A stretch of DNA of 64,000 nt from the NCBI RefSeq assembly GCF_900104725.1, contig NZ_LT629758.1:372001-436000 (forward strand), written 5' to 3'. The stretch comes from Actinoplanes derwentensis. GTDB lineage: Bacteria; Actinomycetota; Actinomycetes; Mycobacteriales; Micromonosporaceae. Under the pieces are notes generated by a model, which worked only from the letters and a program-made list of their open reading frames with translations, made no database searches and was not told where the DNA came from. Positions 17,286-25,152 of this stretch are shown piece by piece. The translations under genes were made by a program, and so were the position numbers. Numbering within the stretch: the first letter of the stretch is position 1; the number at the start of each line of letters is the position of its first letter.

Positions 17286-18299
17286 ATGGCAGGCGGTCGG
17301 CTCCCGGGCCCGGCGTCACCGGGCGCGGGAGCCCCGGCACATGTGGGTCTGCGCACCAGTGACATGGCGGAGGCCCGGGAGTTCTGCCGTGAGCTCTACT
17401 ACGGCACGTTGCAGATCGAGCCGGTCGGGGACCCCGGCCGGCTGGAGTTCAGCGCCGACGTGGCCTCACTGGGGCCGATCACGCTCGGCGACATCCGGTA
17501 CGGGACCGACGTCCACGTCTCGATCGGTTCCCTGGAGACGTCGTATCACGTCCTCATCCCCCTCACCGGGTGGCTGCGATCCCGGCACCGGGGCGCGGTG
17601 GTCCTCGCGGACCCGACCCGCGCCGTGGTCTACCGCCCCACCGGCGACATCGAACTGGACTGGCCCGGCACCTGCCGCCTGCTGAGCGTCAAGGTCGAAC
17701 GCGCCGCCCTGGAACGCGAACTGGACGCCGCCCTGGACCAGCGGGTCGTCTCCCCGATGCCGCTGGGCGCCAGCTTCGACCTGGTCGACGGCCCCGGCCG
17801 CACCTGGTCCGCCCTGGTCCGCCTGCTGCTCACCGAGCTGAGCGCCCCCGACACCCTGGCCATCCGCCCCCGGATGGCCGCCCGCTGGCGCGACATGGTG
17901 GTGCGGGGCCTGGCCTTGACGGTCGAACACCCCTACGGCGAGGAACCGGCCGGCCTGCAGGGCCCGCACCGTCCCCGCACGGTGAAACGGGCCCTGGACG
18001 CGATCCACGCCGAACCCCGCCGAGGCTGGACCGCCCGCGACCTGTCCACGGTCGCCGGCGTCGGCGTCCGGGTCCTGCAGGACTCCTTCCGCCGCCACGT
18101 GGGCATGTCCCCGCTGACCTACCTGCGCCGCCTGCGCCTGGACGAGGTCCACGCCGAACTCTCCCGCTCCGACCCGGGCCAGACAAACGTCAGCGAGGTC
18201 GCCTACAGCTGGGGTTTCACCCATTTGGGCCGGTTCGCCGGCGCCTACCGCTCCCGCTTCGGCGCCACCCCGTCCCAAACCCTCAGAGACAGAACCTGA
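17286..18299 (+). CDS. AraC-family transcriptional regulator
   Basis: A 337-aa regulator: N-terminal cupin-like AraC-binding domain (GTDVHVSIGSLETSYHVLIPLTGWLRSRHRG) and C-terminal double helix-turn-helix (ARDLSTVAGVGVRVLQDSFRRHVGMSPLTYLRRLRLDEVH then SEVAYSWGFTHLGRFAGAYRSRFGATPSQTLR). Start at ATG 17286 by the leaderless -10 and because upstream residues are a shadow of the His-rich gene. Its position after the Tat/DUF4331/His-rich genes makes it their likely regulator. The stop codon is followed immediately by a sequence repeated in inverted form after glgC. Confidence 0.85.
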   Translation: MAGGRLPGPASPGAGAPAHVGLRTSDMAEAREFCRELYYGTLQIEPVGDPGRLEFSADVASLGPITLGDIRYGTDVHVSIGSLETSYHVLIPLTGWLRSRHRGAVVLADPTRAVVYRPTGDIELDWPGTCRLLSVKVERAALERELDAALDQRVVSPMPLGASFDLVDGPGRTWSALVRLLLTELSAPDTLAIRPRMAARWRDMVVRGLALTVEHPYGEEPAGLQGPHRPRTVKRALDAIHAEPRRGWTARDLSTVAGVGVRVLQDSFRRHVGMSPLTYLRRLRLDEVHAELSRSDPGQTNVSEVAYSWGFTHLGRFAGAYRSRFGATPSQTLRDRT

Positions 18300-18302
18300 A
18301 CC

Positions 18303-18410
18303 CCCTTCTCCGGTACGCCCCACACCCCCACAATCGCACCACCCCGCCCGCCCCGTCCCCGCAAGGCAGGCGCCTCTCCAGGCCACCCCGCGGCCGCCGG
18401 GCCGAATGCG
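18303..18410 (+). repeat. left arm of inverted repeat, after araC stop
   Basis: Starting 3 bases after the AraC stop codon, about 108 bases match the reverse complement of 20214-20323, the sequence directly after the glgC stop. Near-identical blocks are CCCTTCTCCGGTACGCC (18303-18319), a CGCACCACCCCGCCC block near 18335-18350 and GCCGGGCCGAATGCG (18396-18410); the middle is diverged. It could be a mobile intergenic repeat or a scar of recombination. Confidence 0.75.
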
Positions 18411-18656
18411 GTGGTCCAGGCCAACCCCGTTGCGGTGGTCCAGGCCAACCCTGTTCCCAACGGGCCAACCCTGTTCCCAACGGGCCAACCCTGTTCCCTC
18501 CAGGACAGCCCCATCGCCCAGCGGGCCACCCCCGTTCCCTCCAGGCCGTCCTCGTTCTCCGTCGGCCCGTTCCTGTTTTCCTGTGGTCCGTCCTCGTTGC
18601 CCTCCGGGCCGCTCCTGTTCTGCTCCAGGCCGTCCCCGTTTCGCGCCGGGCCGATG
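18407..18656 (+). repeat. degenerate tandem-repeat (minisatellite) tract
   Basis: Two 24-bp units (18407-18430, 18431-18454) differing by one base, then two 20-bp units (18455-18474, 18475-18494), then six or more degenerate units of about 20-22 bp with the core GGCC-x-x-CC-x-x-GTT up to about 18656. Open frames cross the tract but have no coding look. The 620 bases from 18300 to 18920 hold no gene I can support. Confidence 0.7.
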
Positions 18657-18920
18657 CTGCGTCTCTTCCGTGCCAGATCCAGAGCCTCTCCGAACCAGCT
18701 CGGTGCCTACCAGCCGAACACGGTGTTCCAGCCCGGTCCCCGTATGCGTCGGCTATTTCCACAACCTGGCCTGTACCCGGGAATGCCACCAACCCGGCCC
18801 TTGCTGGCATCGCCCGACTGGCATCACGCTAGCGGTACGGGCGCTCCTAGAATGGCGGTCCAGTAGTTTGGCATGATCGACTTCTTACAGTTTTCCGTGA
18901 CGGTGCGGGAGAATTATTGT

Positions 18921-20120
18921 ATGAGTCAGCCAGCGTTGTTCAGCGTTTCCGGAATGCGTGACCGAACCAAGGCAAGAAACTATTCCCCAAGTCGCGACGA
19001 GTTCCGCCGCGACCACGAGATACGTCGCGCGTGGGGCCTTCAGCGCCGCCACACCGAGAAGCTCCGCCGTATCCGTGAACGCGATTCCATGCCCCTCTCC
19101 CGCGAGGACCGTGAGTGGCTGGCTTCTCTCACACCACGGTCTTCACCACCACCACTGCCGCCCACGCTCGCGCCGCCCGCGCCCGCGCCGCCCGCGCCCG
19201 CGCCGCTCACACCGCAGGCTCCGATCACGCCGCAGGCTCCGCCGATGCCCATGCCCATGCCCATGCCTAGGTCTGTGCCGCCGGCGTCGAGGTCAGAGGT
19301 TTCGGCCTCGTATGCGGTGGGTTCGGAGTCTGAGTCGCCGTTGATCTTGGTGCCGTGGTTCGAGGGGTCTGCTCTGCGGTTGGCGGCGGCGGATCGGCGG
19401 GTGCTGTTGGGTTCCGCGCTGATCGGGCTTCAGTCGGGAATACTGTTGCTTCGACCGGGCCAGGGTGGGTTTTTATTGAATCATTGTGGTGTCGGCCGGA
19501 TGGTGGTCGCGGTGACACTCGGCGCATTTTCGGGCGGCGCTGTTTGTGGTGGTCGCCGTGCTATGGCTGGGGAGAAGTCACTCAGGTTTGCGTCTGGAGT
19601 TCTGTTGTCTGAGTGGGGGTCTTCGAGAAAGCTCTGGTTGAAAAATATTGAACGTCGCGTGCGGCGAAAAGACGATTTAATTGTCGGGAGAATCGGCTTT
19701 TTCGTAATTCTGGAACGGGGTTCCGGAATTCATGGTTCGGCGCCGGTGAGGCAGTCTTGGTCACCGCGCGCGAATCCGGCTGATTTTGCCGTGGTGGTCC
19801 GTCTCGGGAAAGTCCGGTGGCACTACGGCATTGTGCCACCGGGGATCGGTGCCATTGTCGTTTTCGGACAGCCCGGAGGTTGGCGGCCGGCCGGGACTCT
19901 CTGCGACCACGGCAGTGGTTCTGGGCTGGTTTGCGGGGGCCTCAGCATTTGCCGCTGCCGAAGGCGGGGCCTTCTCGTCGACGTTCACGCCTCGCATGCC
20001 TCGCACACTTCACGCCTCGCATGCCTCGCACGACCTACTTGCTGGCTATCGGGCGCCCGGGCTGGTGTTGGCGTCGGGGTGAAGACACCTGACTGCGGCG
20101 GGGAAGGGGCCGGGCCGTAA
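18921..20120 (+). CDS. doubtful ORF, possibly coding only in its first half
   Basis: Frame of up to 399 aa from ATG 18921 (GGGAGA upstream); an in-frame ATG lies at 18873. The first 70 residues are basic and charged (MRDRTKARNYSPSRDEFRRD, then WGLQRRHTEKLRRIRERD), followed by a Pro/Ala and Met-Pro repeat tract (about residues 77-118) and a segment with good third-position GC to about 19450. Beyond that codon bias is lost, GC falls, and two perfect or near-perfect hairpins and a 23-bp direct repeat occur, so the last 220 codons are probably not protein-coding. No family recognised. It may be a decayed or recently acquired gene. Confidence 0.35.
   Translation: MSQPALFSVSGMRDRTKARNYSPSRDEFRRDHEIRRAWGLQRRHTEKLRRIRERDSMPLSREDREWLASLTPRSSPPPLPPTLAPPAPAPPAPAPLTPQAPITPQAPPMPMPMPMPRSVPPASRSEVSASYAVGSESESPLILVPWFEGSALRLAAADRRVLLGSALIGLQSGILLLRPGQGGFLLNHCGVGRMVVAVTLGAFSGGAVCGGRRAMAGEKSLRFASGVLLSEWGSSRKLWLKNIERRVRRKDDLIVGRIGFFVILERGSGIHGSAPVRQSWSPRANPADFAVVVRLGKVRWHYGIVPPGIGAIVVFGQPGGWRPAGTLCDHGSGSGLVCGGLSICRCRRRGLLVDVHASHASHTSRLACLARPTCWLSGARAGVGVGVKTPDCGGEGAGP
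19706..19730. repeat. hairpin in low-GC stretch
   Basis: An 11-bp stem (19706-19716 with 19720-19730, one wobble pair) around GGG, in the most AT-rich stretch of the window. No T-tract follows. It may be a terminator or part of a structured RNA. Confidence 0.4.
19814..19842. repeat. perfect 10-bp inverted repeat with 9-base loop
   Basis: CCGGTGGCAC (19814-19823) pairs exactly with GTGCCACCGG (19833-19842). It lies about 80 bases after the previous hairpin, both inside the doubtful ORF, which argues against protein coding there. Confidence 0.45.
19984..20031 (+). repeat. 23-bp direct repeat
   Basis: TTCACGCCTCGCATGCCTCG plus CAC occurs at 19984-20006 and again at 20009-20031 with no mismatch (period 25), each copy itself containing a duplicated GCCTCGCA. 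Low-complexity sequence in the doubtful ORF. Confidence 0.65.
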
Positions 20121-20150
20121 ATGGCCGCCTGGTGGGGTGGGTGGGCTGGG

Positions 20151-20198
20151 GGCAAGCGTCTGATGCCGTTGACGGCTGACCGGGCCAGATCCGGCGTG
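20151..20198 (+). repeat. inverted 48-bp copy of the glgC 5' coding region
   Basis: This stretch matches the sense strand of glgC codons near its start (reverse complement of 21467-21514) at 45 of 48 positions. In the + frame it still encodes [16 protein letters not shown], against [16 protein letters not shown] in GlgC. Similarity continues about 6 bases further on the left with a 6-base deletion. It is a fragment, not a gene, and sits just inside the right repeat arm. Confidence 0.85.
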
Positions 20199-20213
20199 GT
20201 TGGCCCTGAGGGG

Positions 20214-20323
20214 CGCATTCGGCCCGGCGGGCGCGGGGGGACCGGGAGGGACGCCCCGCCTCGCGAGGACGAGGCGGGGCGGGGTGGTGCGGTTGTGAGG
20301 CTGTCTGGCGTACCGGAGAAGGG
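20214..20323 (-). repeat. right arm of inverted repeat, after glgC stop
   Basis: Reverse-complement counterpart of 18303-18410, beginning immediately after the glgC stop codon. The 17-base outer block and the 15-base inner block are identical between arms. Unlike the left arm, this copy contains a perfect hairpin (20252-20281). Confidence 0.75.
20252..20281. terminator. hairpin terminator after glgC
   Basis: A perfect 12-bp stem (20252-20263 with 20270-20281) and 6-base loop lie 43 bases downstream of the glgC stop on the minus strand. No T-tract. The matching part of the left repeat arm does not keep this hairpin. Confidence 0.65.
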
Positions 20324-21556
20324 TTAGAGTTCGATTCTTTGGCCCTTGCCGATTACCACCACGCCGTTGTCGCTGACCGTGTAGAGCTTGCGGTCCTTTT
20401 CCAGGTCCACGCCGATCTGGGCGCCCTCGGGGATGATCACGTTCTTGTCGATGATCGCGTTGCGGATGACCGCGCGGCGGCCGACGGAGACGCCCTCCAT
20501 GATGACCGCGCCGTCGACGTGGGCCCACGAGTTCACCCGGACGTTGGGGGAGATCACCGAGCGTTCGACCAGGGCGCCGGAGACGACCACGCCGGGGGAG
20601 ATCATCGAGTCTATGGCGCGGCCCTGGCGATCGTCGTAGCCGTGGACGAACTTCGCGGGGGGCCAGGAACCGTAGTTGGTGAAGATCGGCCAGTCGTGGT
20701 TGTACAGGTTGAAGATCGGCAGGGTGGCGATCAGGTCCCGGTGGGCCTCGTAGAACGAGTCCAGGGTGCCCACGTCGCGCCAGTAGCCGCGGTCGCGGTC
20801 GGTGGAGCCGGGGACGTCGTTGTCGCGGAAGTCGTAGACGTTCGCCTCGCCCTTCTCCACCAGCATCGGGATGATGTTGCCGCCCATGTCGTGCTTGCTG
20901 TCCGGGTTCTGGGCGTCGGCGGTGACCGCCTCGCACAGCGCCCGGGTGGTGAAGACGTAGTTGCCCATCGACGCGTAGACCTCGTCGGGGGAGTCGGGCA
21001 GGCCCACCGCGTCCTTCGGCTTCTCCCGGAACGCCTTGATCCGCTTGCCGTCGGGGCCGACGTCGATGACCCCGAACTGGTCGGCGAGCGACAGCGGCTG
21101 GCGGATGCCGGCGACGGTGACCGCGGCGCCCGAGGCGATGTGGTCGTTGACCATCTGCTTCGGGTCCATGCGGTAGATGTGGTCGGCACCGAAGACGATG
21201 ACGTAGTCGGGCGACTCGTCGTTGATCAGGTTGAGACTCTGGTAGATCGCGTCGGCGGAACCGGCGAACCAGCGCGGGCCCAGGCGCTGCTGCGCGGGGA
21301 CCGGGGTGACGTAGTTGCCGAGCAGAGTCGACATCCGCCACGTCTTGGAGATGTGCCGGTCGAGAGAGTGCGATTTGTACTGCGTCAGAACGACGATCTT
21401 CAGATAACCCGCGTTCGCCAGGTTCGACAGCACGAAATCGATCATGCGATAGATACCGCCGAAGGGCACGCCGGGTTTGGCCCGGTCAGCCGTCAACGGC
21501 ATCAGGCGCTTGCCTTCCCCACCAGCCAGAACGATCGCAAGCACCTTGACAGCCAT
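20324..21556 (-). CDS. glgC: glucose-1-phosphate adenylyltransferase (ADP-glucose pyrophosphorylase)
   Basis: A 410-aa enzyme making ADP-glucose from ATP and glucose 1-phosphate, first committed step of glycogen or alpha-glucan synthesis. Nucleotidyl-transferase signature [20 protein letters not shown] (residues 5-24), then [43 protein letters not shown] and [15 protein letters not shown]; a left-handed beta-helix domain follows. The ATG at 21556 is chosen because the conserved N-terminus starts there and TAGCGT lies 7 bases upstream, consistent with a leaderless message. A 48-bp piece of this gene's start is duplicated in inverted form beyond its 3' end. Confidence 0.95.
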   Translation of the reverse strand: MAVKVLAIVLAGGEGKRLMPLTADRAKPGVPFGGIYRMIDFVLSNLANAGYLKIVVLTQYKSHSLDRHISKTWRMSTLLGNYVTPVPAQQRLGPRWFAGSADAIYQSLNLINDESPDYVIVFGADHIYRMDPKQMVNDHIASGAAVTVAGIRQPLSLADQFGVIDVGPDGKRIKAFREKPKDAVGLPDSPDEVYASMGNYVFTTRALCEAVTADAQNPDSKHDMGGNIIPMLVEKGEANVYDFRDNDVPGSTDRDRGYWRDVGTLDSFYEAHRDLIATLPIFNLYNHDWPIFTNYGSWPPAKFVHGYDDRQGRAIDSMISPGVVVSGALVERSVISPNVRVNSWAHVDGAVIMEGVSVGRRAVIRNAIIDKNVIIPEGAQIGVDLEKDRKLYTVSDNGVVVIGKGQRIEL

Positions 21557-21569
21557 GGGGAGGACGCTA
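21557..21569 (-). promoter_or_regulatory. leaderless promoter -10 of glgC
   Basis: Reading the minus strand, TAGCGT (21569-21564) ends 7 bases before the ATG at 21556; the intervening CCTCCCC is not a ribosome-binding site. Confidence 0.45.
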
Positions 21570-21655
21570 ATATTCCGGCCGCCTGTGCGCCACCCGAAAG
21601 GGCGGTTCGAAATATCTTGCTGGCGCTGCAAACTTCTTGCGAGTCCCCGGGGGAG

Positions 21656-23863
21656 TCAGGCCGCCGGTCTCACCGCCGCCTCCCGCAATAGTACGTCGAT
21701 CGCCTCCGGGGCCGCCGGGCGGCCGAAGTGATACCCCTGAACGAGCGGGCAGTCCAGCTCCCGCAGCAGGTTCGCCTGGGCCGCCGTCTCCACTCCCTCA
21801 GCGACCGCGAGCAGGTCCTGACTGCGGGCCAATTCCAGGATCGCCCTGGTCAAGCTCACGTCCTGGGGTCGCGGCGGGTCCTGATGGCGGCGGATGAAGG
21901 ACTGGTCGATCTTGAGAATGTCGACCGGCAGAGTGTGCAGATAGGCCAGCGACGAGTACCCGGTGCCGAAGTCGTCGATGGCGATCCGGATGCCGTAGGC
22001 CCGCAGGATCCCCAGCACATTGGTGTCCGCGGCGTCGACGAGTACCGATTCGGTGATCTCCAGCACCAGAGCCGCCGCCGGCAACCCGGTGTCCGCCAGG
22101 ATCCGCAGCACCGAGTCGGCGAACCCGGGATCGCGCAGCTGATGGGTGGAGACGTTGACGGTCAGGTAGAGACCGTGCTCGTGGTGCCAGACGGCGGCCT
22201 GCGCGCACGCCAGCCGCAGTGCCCGCGCGCCGATCGTCCCGATCAGGCCGGTCTGTTCGGCCACCGGGATGAACACCCCCGGCGGGATCAGCTCGCCGTC
22301 CTGGCGCCAGCGCATCAGCGCCTCCACCCCGGTGATCCGCCCGGTGGCGGTGTCCACCACCGGCTGATAGTGCATGAACAGGCTGCCGTCGAGGATCGCC
22401 TGCCGCAGTCCGGCCGCGATCCGGGCCCGGTCGGACTGCTCGGCCCGCAGCGACTCGTCGAACCGGGCGATTCCGCCGCCGGCCTGTTTCGCGGCCCGCA
22501 GCGCCAGGTCGGCGTCGCTGAGCACGGCGTCGTTGCCGGTCACCCCACCGGCGATCCCGGCCCGCGCGGTGAGCGGGATCCGCCGGTCGTCCACCAGGAA
22601 CGGCGCCGAACCCACCGCCTCGACCACCCGCGCGGCCAGCCCGGAGGCGTCGGCCCCGGGACCGAGCAGGAAACCGAACTCGTCGCCGCCGATCCGGGCC
22701 ACCATCTCCACCTCCGCCGCGAACAGCAGCAGCCGCCCGGCGACCTGCCGCAGCACCGCGTCACCGACCGAGTGCCCGTAGGTGTCGTTGACCTCCTTGA
22801 ACCCGTCCAGCGCGCAGAGGATCAGCCCGTACGGCCGGTCCCCGGCGACGGCCCGGCCCAGGCGCTCGGTGAGCAGATCCCGGTTGGCGAGACCGGTCAG
22901 CGCGTCGTGCTCGGCCCGGTACGTCAACTGATCCTGCAGCAGCCGCTGTTCGTCCAGGGCCCCCCGGGCCTCGCGGGCCCGCCGCCCGGCGAGCCGGGCC
23001 AGCCCGACGATCCGCAGCAGCAGCAACCCGCTGAGCCCGGACGTGAGCAGGGCCGGCACGATCACGACGGCGCTCGGGTTCGCGATCGCGGGCAACAGCG
23101 GGGCGGCGACCGCGGCGGTGTACATCGCGATCAGCGCGGTCCGGCCGTTCCCAGCGGCCCCGGCCCGGAACTTCCCGGCGTCGGGGTGCACCGCGGCCGC
23201 GGCCAGCAGCACCCAGGCGCACTGGATGAGCAGGTGACAGATGCCGCCGGGCTGGAACGGCCCGGTGCCGACCGACCCGGTCGCGGCGTAGACCATGTGC
23301 GGGGCGATCATCGTCACCGCACCGGCGGCGAGCAGCCGGGCCGGGCCACGGCGCGGGTCGGTCAGATTGCGCAGCGCGGTCCCCAGCAACGTCAGGTCGA
23401 TCACCGCGTAGAGCGCGGCCAGCGCCCGGTCGACCTGCTGGTAGCCGGGGTCCCCGAGATACGGCAGCACGATGAACGACCACGCCAGCATCGCCACCGC
23501 GAGCACCACCGCGCCGGCCTCGGCCGCCGAACCGGGCCGCCGGCGCCGGCCGAACTGGAAGGCCCCGGCGGCGAAGAGGGCGTACGGCAACGCCAGCGAC
23601 AGCCCCATCGGGGTGTTCGTCGGCGGGGCGTCGTGCAGCCCCCACCCGGCCGATACGACCAGCCCGGCGGCGACCGCCGAGAGCATCAGCCACCAGGCGC
23701 ACCGGTGCCGGGTGGCGGTCCGCCAGAGGACCATCACCCAGGCGGTCTGGAGCAGCAGCCATACGGCGGTGCTGTCCAGCGCACGGGCGGCGAACACGGC
23801 CACGAAGCCACCCGCGAGGGTGTACTGCCAGGCCGGGATGCGGGGGATCTGCACGTCCGTCAT
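21656..23863 (-). CDS. membrane GGDEF-EAL protein (cyclic-di-GMP synthesis/hydrolysis)
   Basis: A 735-aa protein: about eight hydrophobic segments in residues 15-295, a short coiled linker, a GGDEF domain (RIGGDEFGFLL, GGDEF at about 392-396) and an EAL domain (GVEALMRWR, EAL at about 514-516). Both catalytic signatures are intact, including NVSTHQL, LEITES, DDFGTGYSSL, KIDQSFI and AEGVET, so it may both make and degrade cyclic-di-GMP, with the membrane part sensing an unknown signal. I place the start at ATG 23863; an in-frame GTG at 23926 would add 21 residues that do not look conserved. It lies between glgC (same strand) and glgA (opposite). Confidence 0.88.
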   Translation of the reverse strand: MTDVQIPRIPAWQYTLAGGFVAVFAARALDSTAVWLLLQTAWVMVLWRTATRHRCAWWLMLSAVAAGLVVSAGWGLHDAPPTNTPMGLSLALPYALFAAGAFQFGRRRRPGSAAEAGAVVLAVAMLAWSFIVLPYLGDPGYQQVDRALAALYAVIDLTLLGTALRNLTDPRRGPARLLAAGAVTMIAPHMVYAATGSVGTGPFQPGGICHLLIQCAWVLLAAAAVHPDAGKFRAGAAGNGRTALIAMYTAAVAAPLLPAIANPSAVVIVPALLTSGLSGLLLLRIVGLARLAGRRAREARGALDEQRLLQDQLTYRAEHDALTGLANRDLLTERLGRAVAGDRPYGLILCALDGFKEVNDTYGHSVGDAVLRQVAGRLLLFAAEVEMVARIGGDEFGFLLGPGADASGLAARVVEAVGSAPFLVDDRRIPLTARAGIAGGVTGNDAVLSDADLALRAAKQAGGGIARFDESLRAEQSDRARIAAGLRQAILDGSLFMHYQPVVDTATGRITGVEALMRWRQDGELIPPGVFIPVAEQTGLIGTIGARALRLACAQAAVWHHEHGLYLTVNVSTHQLRDPGFADSVLRILADTGLPAAALVLEITESVLVDAADTNVLGILRAYGIRIAIDDFGTGYSSLAYLHTLPVDILKIDQSFIRRHQDPPRPQDVSLTRAILELARSQDLLAVAEGVETAAQANLLRELDCPLVQGYHFGRPAAPEAIDVLLREAAVRPAA

Positions 23864-23955
23864 GGGACCGCGCCCCGGTTGCGGAACGGTAGCGGCGGCG
23901 GTCGGGTTGGGGAGTGTGGGGAACACCGCCGGGGCGGGCCGGTGGCATCTGCGGC

Positions 23956-23967
23956 TAAGCTTCGCTC
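23956..23967 (+). promoter_or_regulatory. leaderless promoter -10 of glgA
   Basis: TAAGCT at 23956-23961 ends 6 bases before the GTG at 23968, and no ribosome-binding site is present. Confidence 0.45.
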
Positions 23968-25152
23968 GTGTTGCGTGCAGATCTCATCTCCCGCGAGTAC
24001 CCGCCCGAGGTCTACGGCGGCGGCGGCGTCCACCTCGAATACCTGGCCCGGGACCTGCGCGCGCTAGCTGACGTGCGGGTGCACTGTTTCGGTGCGCCAC
24101 GGGACGAACCCGGTGTCATCGCGTACCCGGAGCCCGCCGAACTGGCCGGGGCCAACGCCGCGCTGCGCACCATGGGGGTGAATCTGGCGATGGCCCAGGG
24201 GTGCGCGGGGGCCGACGTGGTGCACAGTCACACCTGGTACGCGAACTTCGCCGGCCACACCGCGAAACTGCTGCACGGCGTCCCGCACGTGCTGACCACG
24301 CACAGCCTGGAGCCGTTGCGGCCGTGGAAGGCCGAGCAGCTCGGCGGCGGTTACGCGCTCTCGTCGTTCTGTGAGCGGACCGCGATCGAGGGCGCCGACG
24401 CGATCATCGCGGTCTCCGGCGGGATGCGGCGGGACGTGCTCAAGGCGTACCCGTCGGTGGATCCGGACCGGGTGCACGTGATCTACAACGGCATCGACAC
24501 CGAGCTGTACCAGCCGGATCGCGGCACCGACGTCGTCGACCGTCTCGGCATCGACCGCAACCGGCCCAGTGTCGTCTTCGTCGGGCGCATCACCCGCCAG
24601 AAGGGCCTTCCCTATCTGGTCCGGGCGTGCAAGGAGCTGCCGGCCGACGCGCAGATCATCCTGCTCGCCGGCGCCCCGGACACCCCGGAGATCCTCACCG
24701 AGGTGGCGTCCCTGGTCGCGGATCTGCAGAAGACGCGGGACGGTGTCATCTGGGTGCAGGAGATGCTGCCCAAGCAGGACGTCATCCAGGTCCTCACGCA
24801 CGCCACCGTCTTCGTCTGCCCGTCGATCTACGAGCCGATGGGCATCGTGAACCTGGAGGCGATGGCCTGCGAGACCGCCGTGGTCGCCACCGCGACCGGC
24901 GGCATCCCCGAGGTGGTCGCCGACGGTGAGACCGGCGTGCTGGTTCCGATCCAGCAGCTGGAGGACGGCACGGGTACGCCCGTCGACCCCGCTCGGTTCG
25001 TCGCCGACCTGGCCACCGCTCTGACCCGGCTGTTGAACGACCCGCAGCTGGCCGAGCGGATGGGTAAGGCCGGCCGGCGTCGCGCCGTGGAGAAGTTCAG
25101 CTGGTCACGGATCGCCGAGGACACCCTCGAGATCTACCGGACGGTGCTGTGA
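23968..25152 (+). CDS. glgA: actinobacterial GT4 glycogen synthase / maltose-1-phosphate synthase
   Basis: A 394-aa retaining glycosyltransferase of the corynebacterial GlgA (GlgM) type. N-terminal DLISREYPPEVYGGGGVHLEYLARDLR binds the sugar nucleotide; later HSHTWYANFAGH, VLTTHSLEPLRPWK, VFVGRITRQKGLPYLVRACKEL and the E-x7-E motif in SIYEPMGIVNLEAMACE. Orthologues in mycobacteria join ADP-glucose to glucose 1-phosphate, giving maltose 1-phosphate for the GlgE pathway; older annotation calls it glycogen synthase. Its donor would be supplied by the nearby GlgC. The stop overlaps the next start (GTGA). Confidence 0.92.
   Translation: MLRADLISREYPPEVYGGGGVHLEYLARDLRALADVRVHCFGAPRDEPGVIAYPEPAELAGANAALRTMGVNLAMAQGCAGADVVHSHTWYANFAGHTAKLLHGVPHVLTTHSLEPLRPWKAEQLGGGYALSSFCERTAIEGADAIIAVSGGMRRDVLKAYPSVDPDRVHVIYNGIDTELYQPDRGTDVVDRLGIDRNRPSVVFVGRITRQKGLPYLVRACKELPADAQIILLAGAPDTPEILTEVASLVADLQKTRDGVIWVQEMLPKQDVIQVLTHATVFVCPSIYEPMGIVNLEAMACETAVVATATGGIPEVVADGETGVLVPIQQLEDGTGTPVDPARFVADLATALTRLLNDPQLAERMGKAGRRRAVEKFSWSRIAEDTLEIYRTVL

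Noticed and set aside
18406..18876. 151-156-aa frames across the tandem repeats as repeat proteins
   Set aside because: Repeat unit lengths (24, 20, about 21-22) are not all multiples of three, so no frame keeps a peptide repeat; no ribosome site or domain.
20121..20327. 68-aa + strand frame containing [12 protein letters not shown] as a possible GlgC-like gene
   Set aside because: Only the 48-bp duplicated glgC piece is homologous; the rest reads through the repeat arm and terminator hairpin. Treated as a repeat fragment.
18300..20330. insertion sequence or transposon bounded by the inverted repeats
   Set aside because: No transposase or integrase motif in any frame and no target-site duplication recognised; kept only as an inverted-repeat segment.
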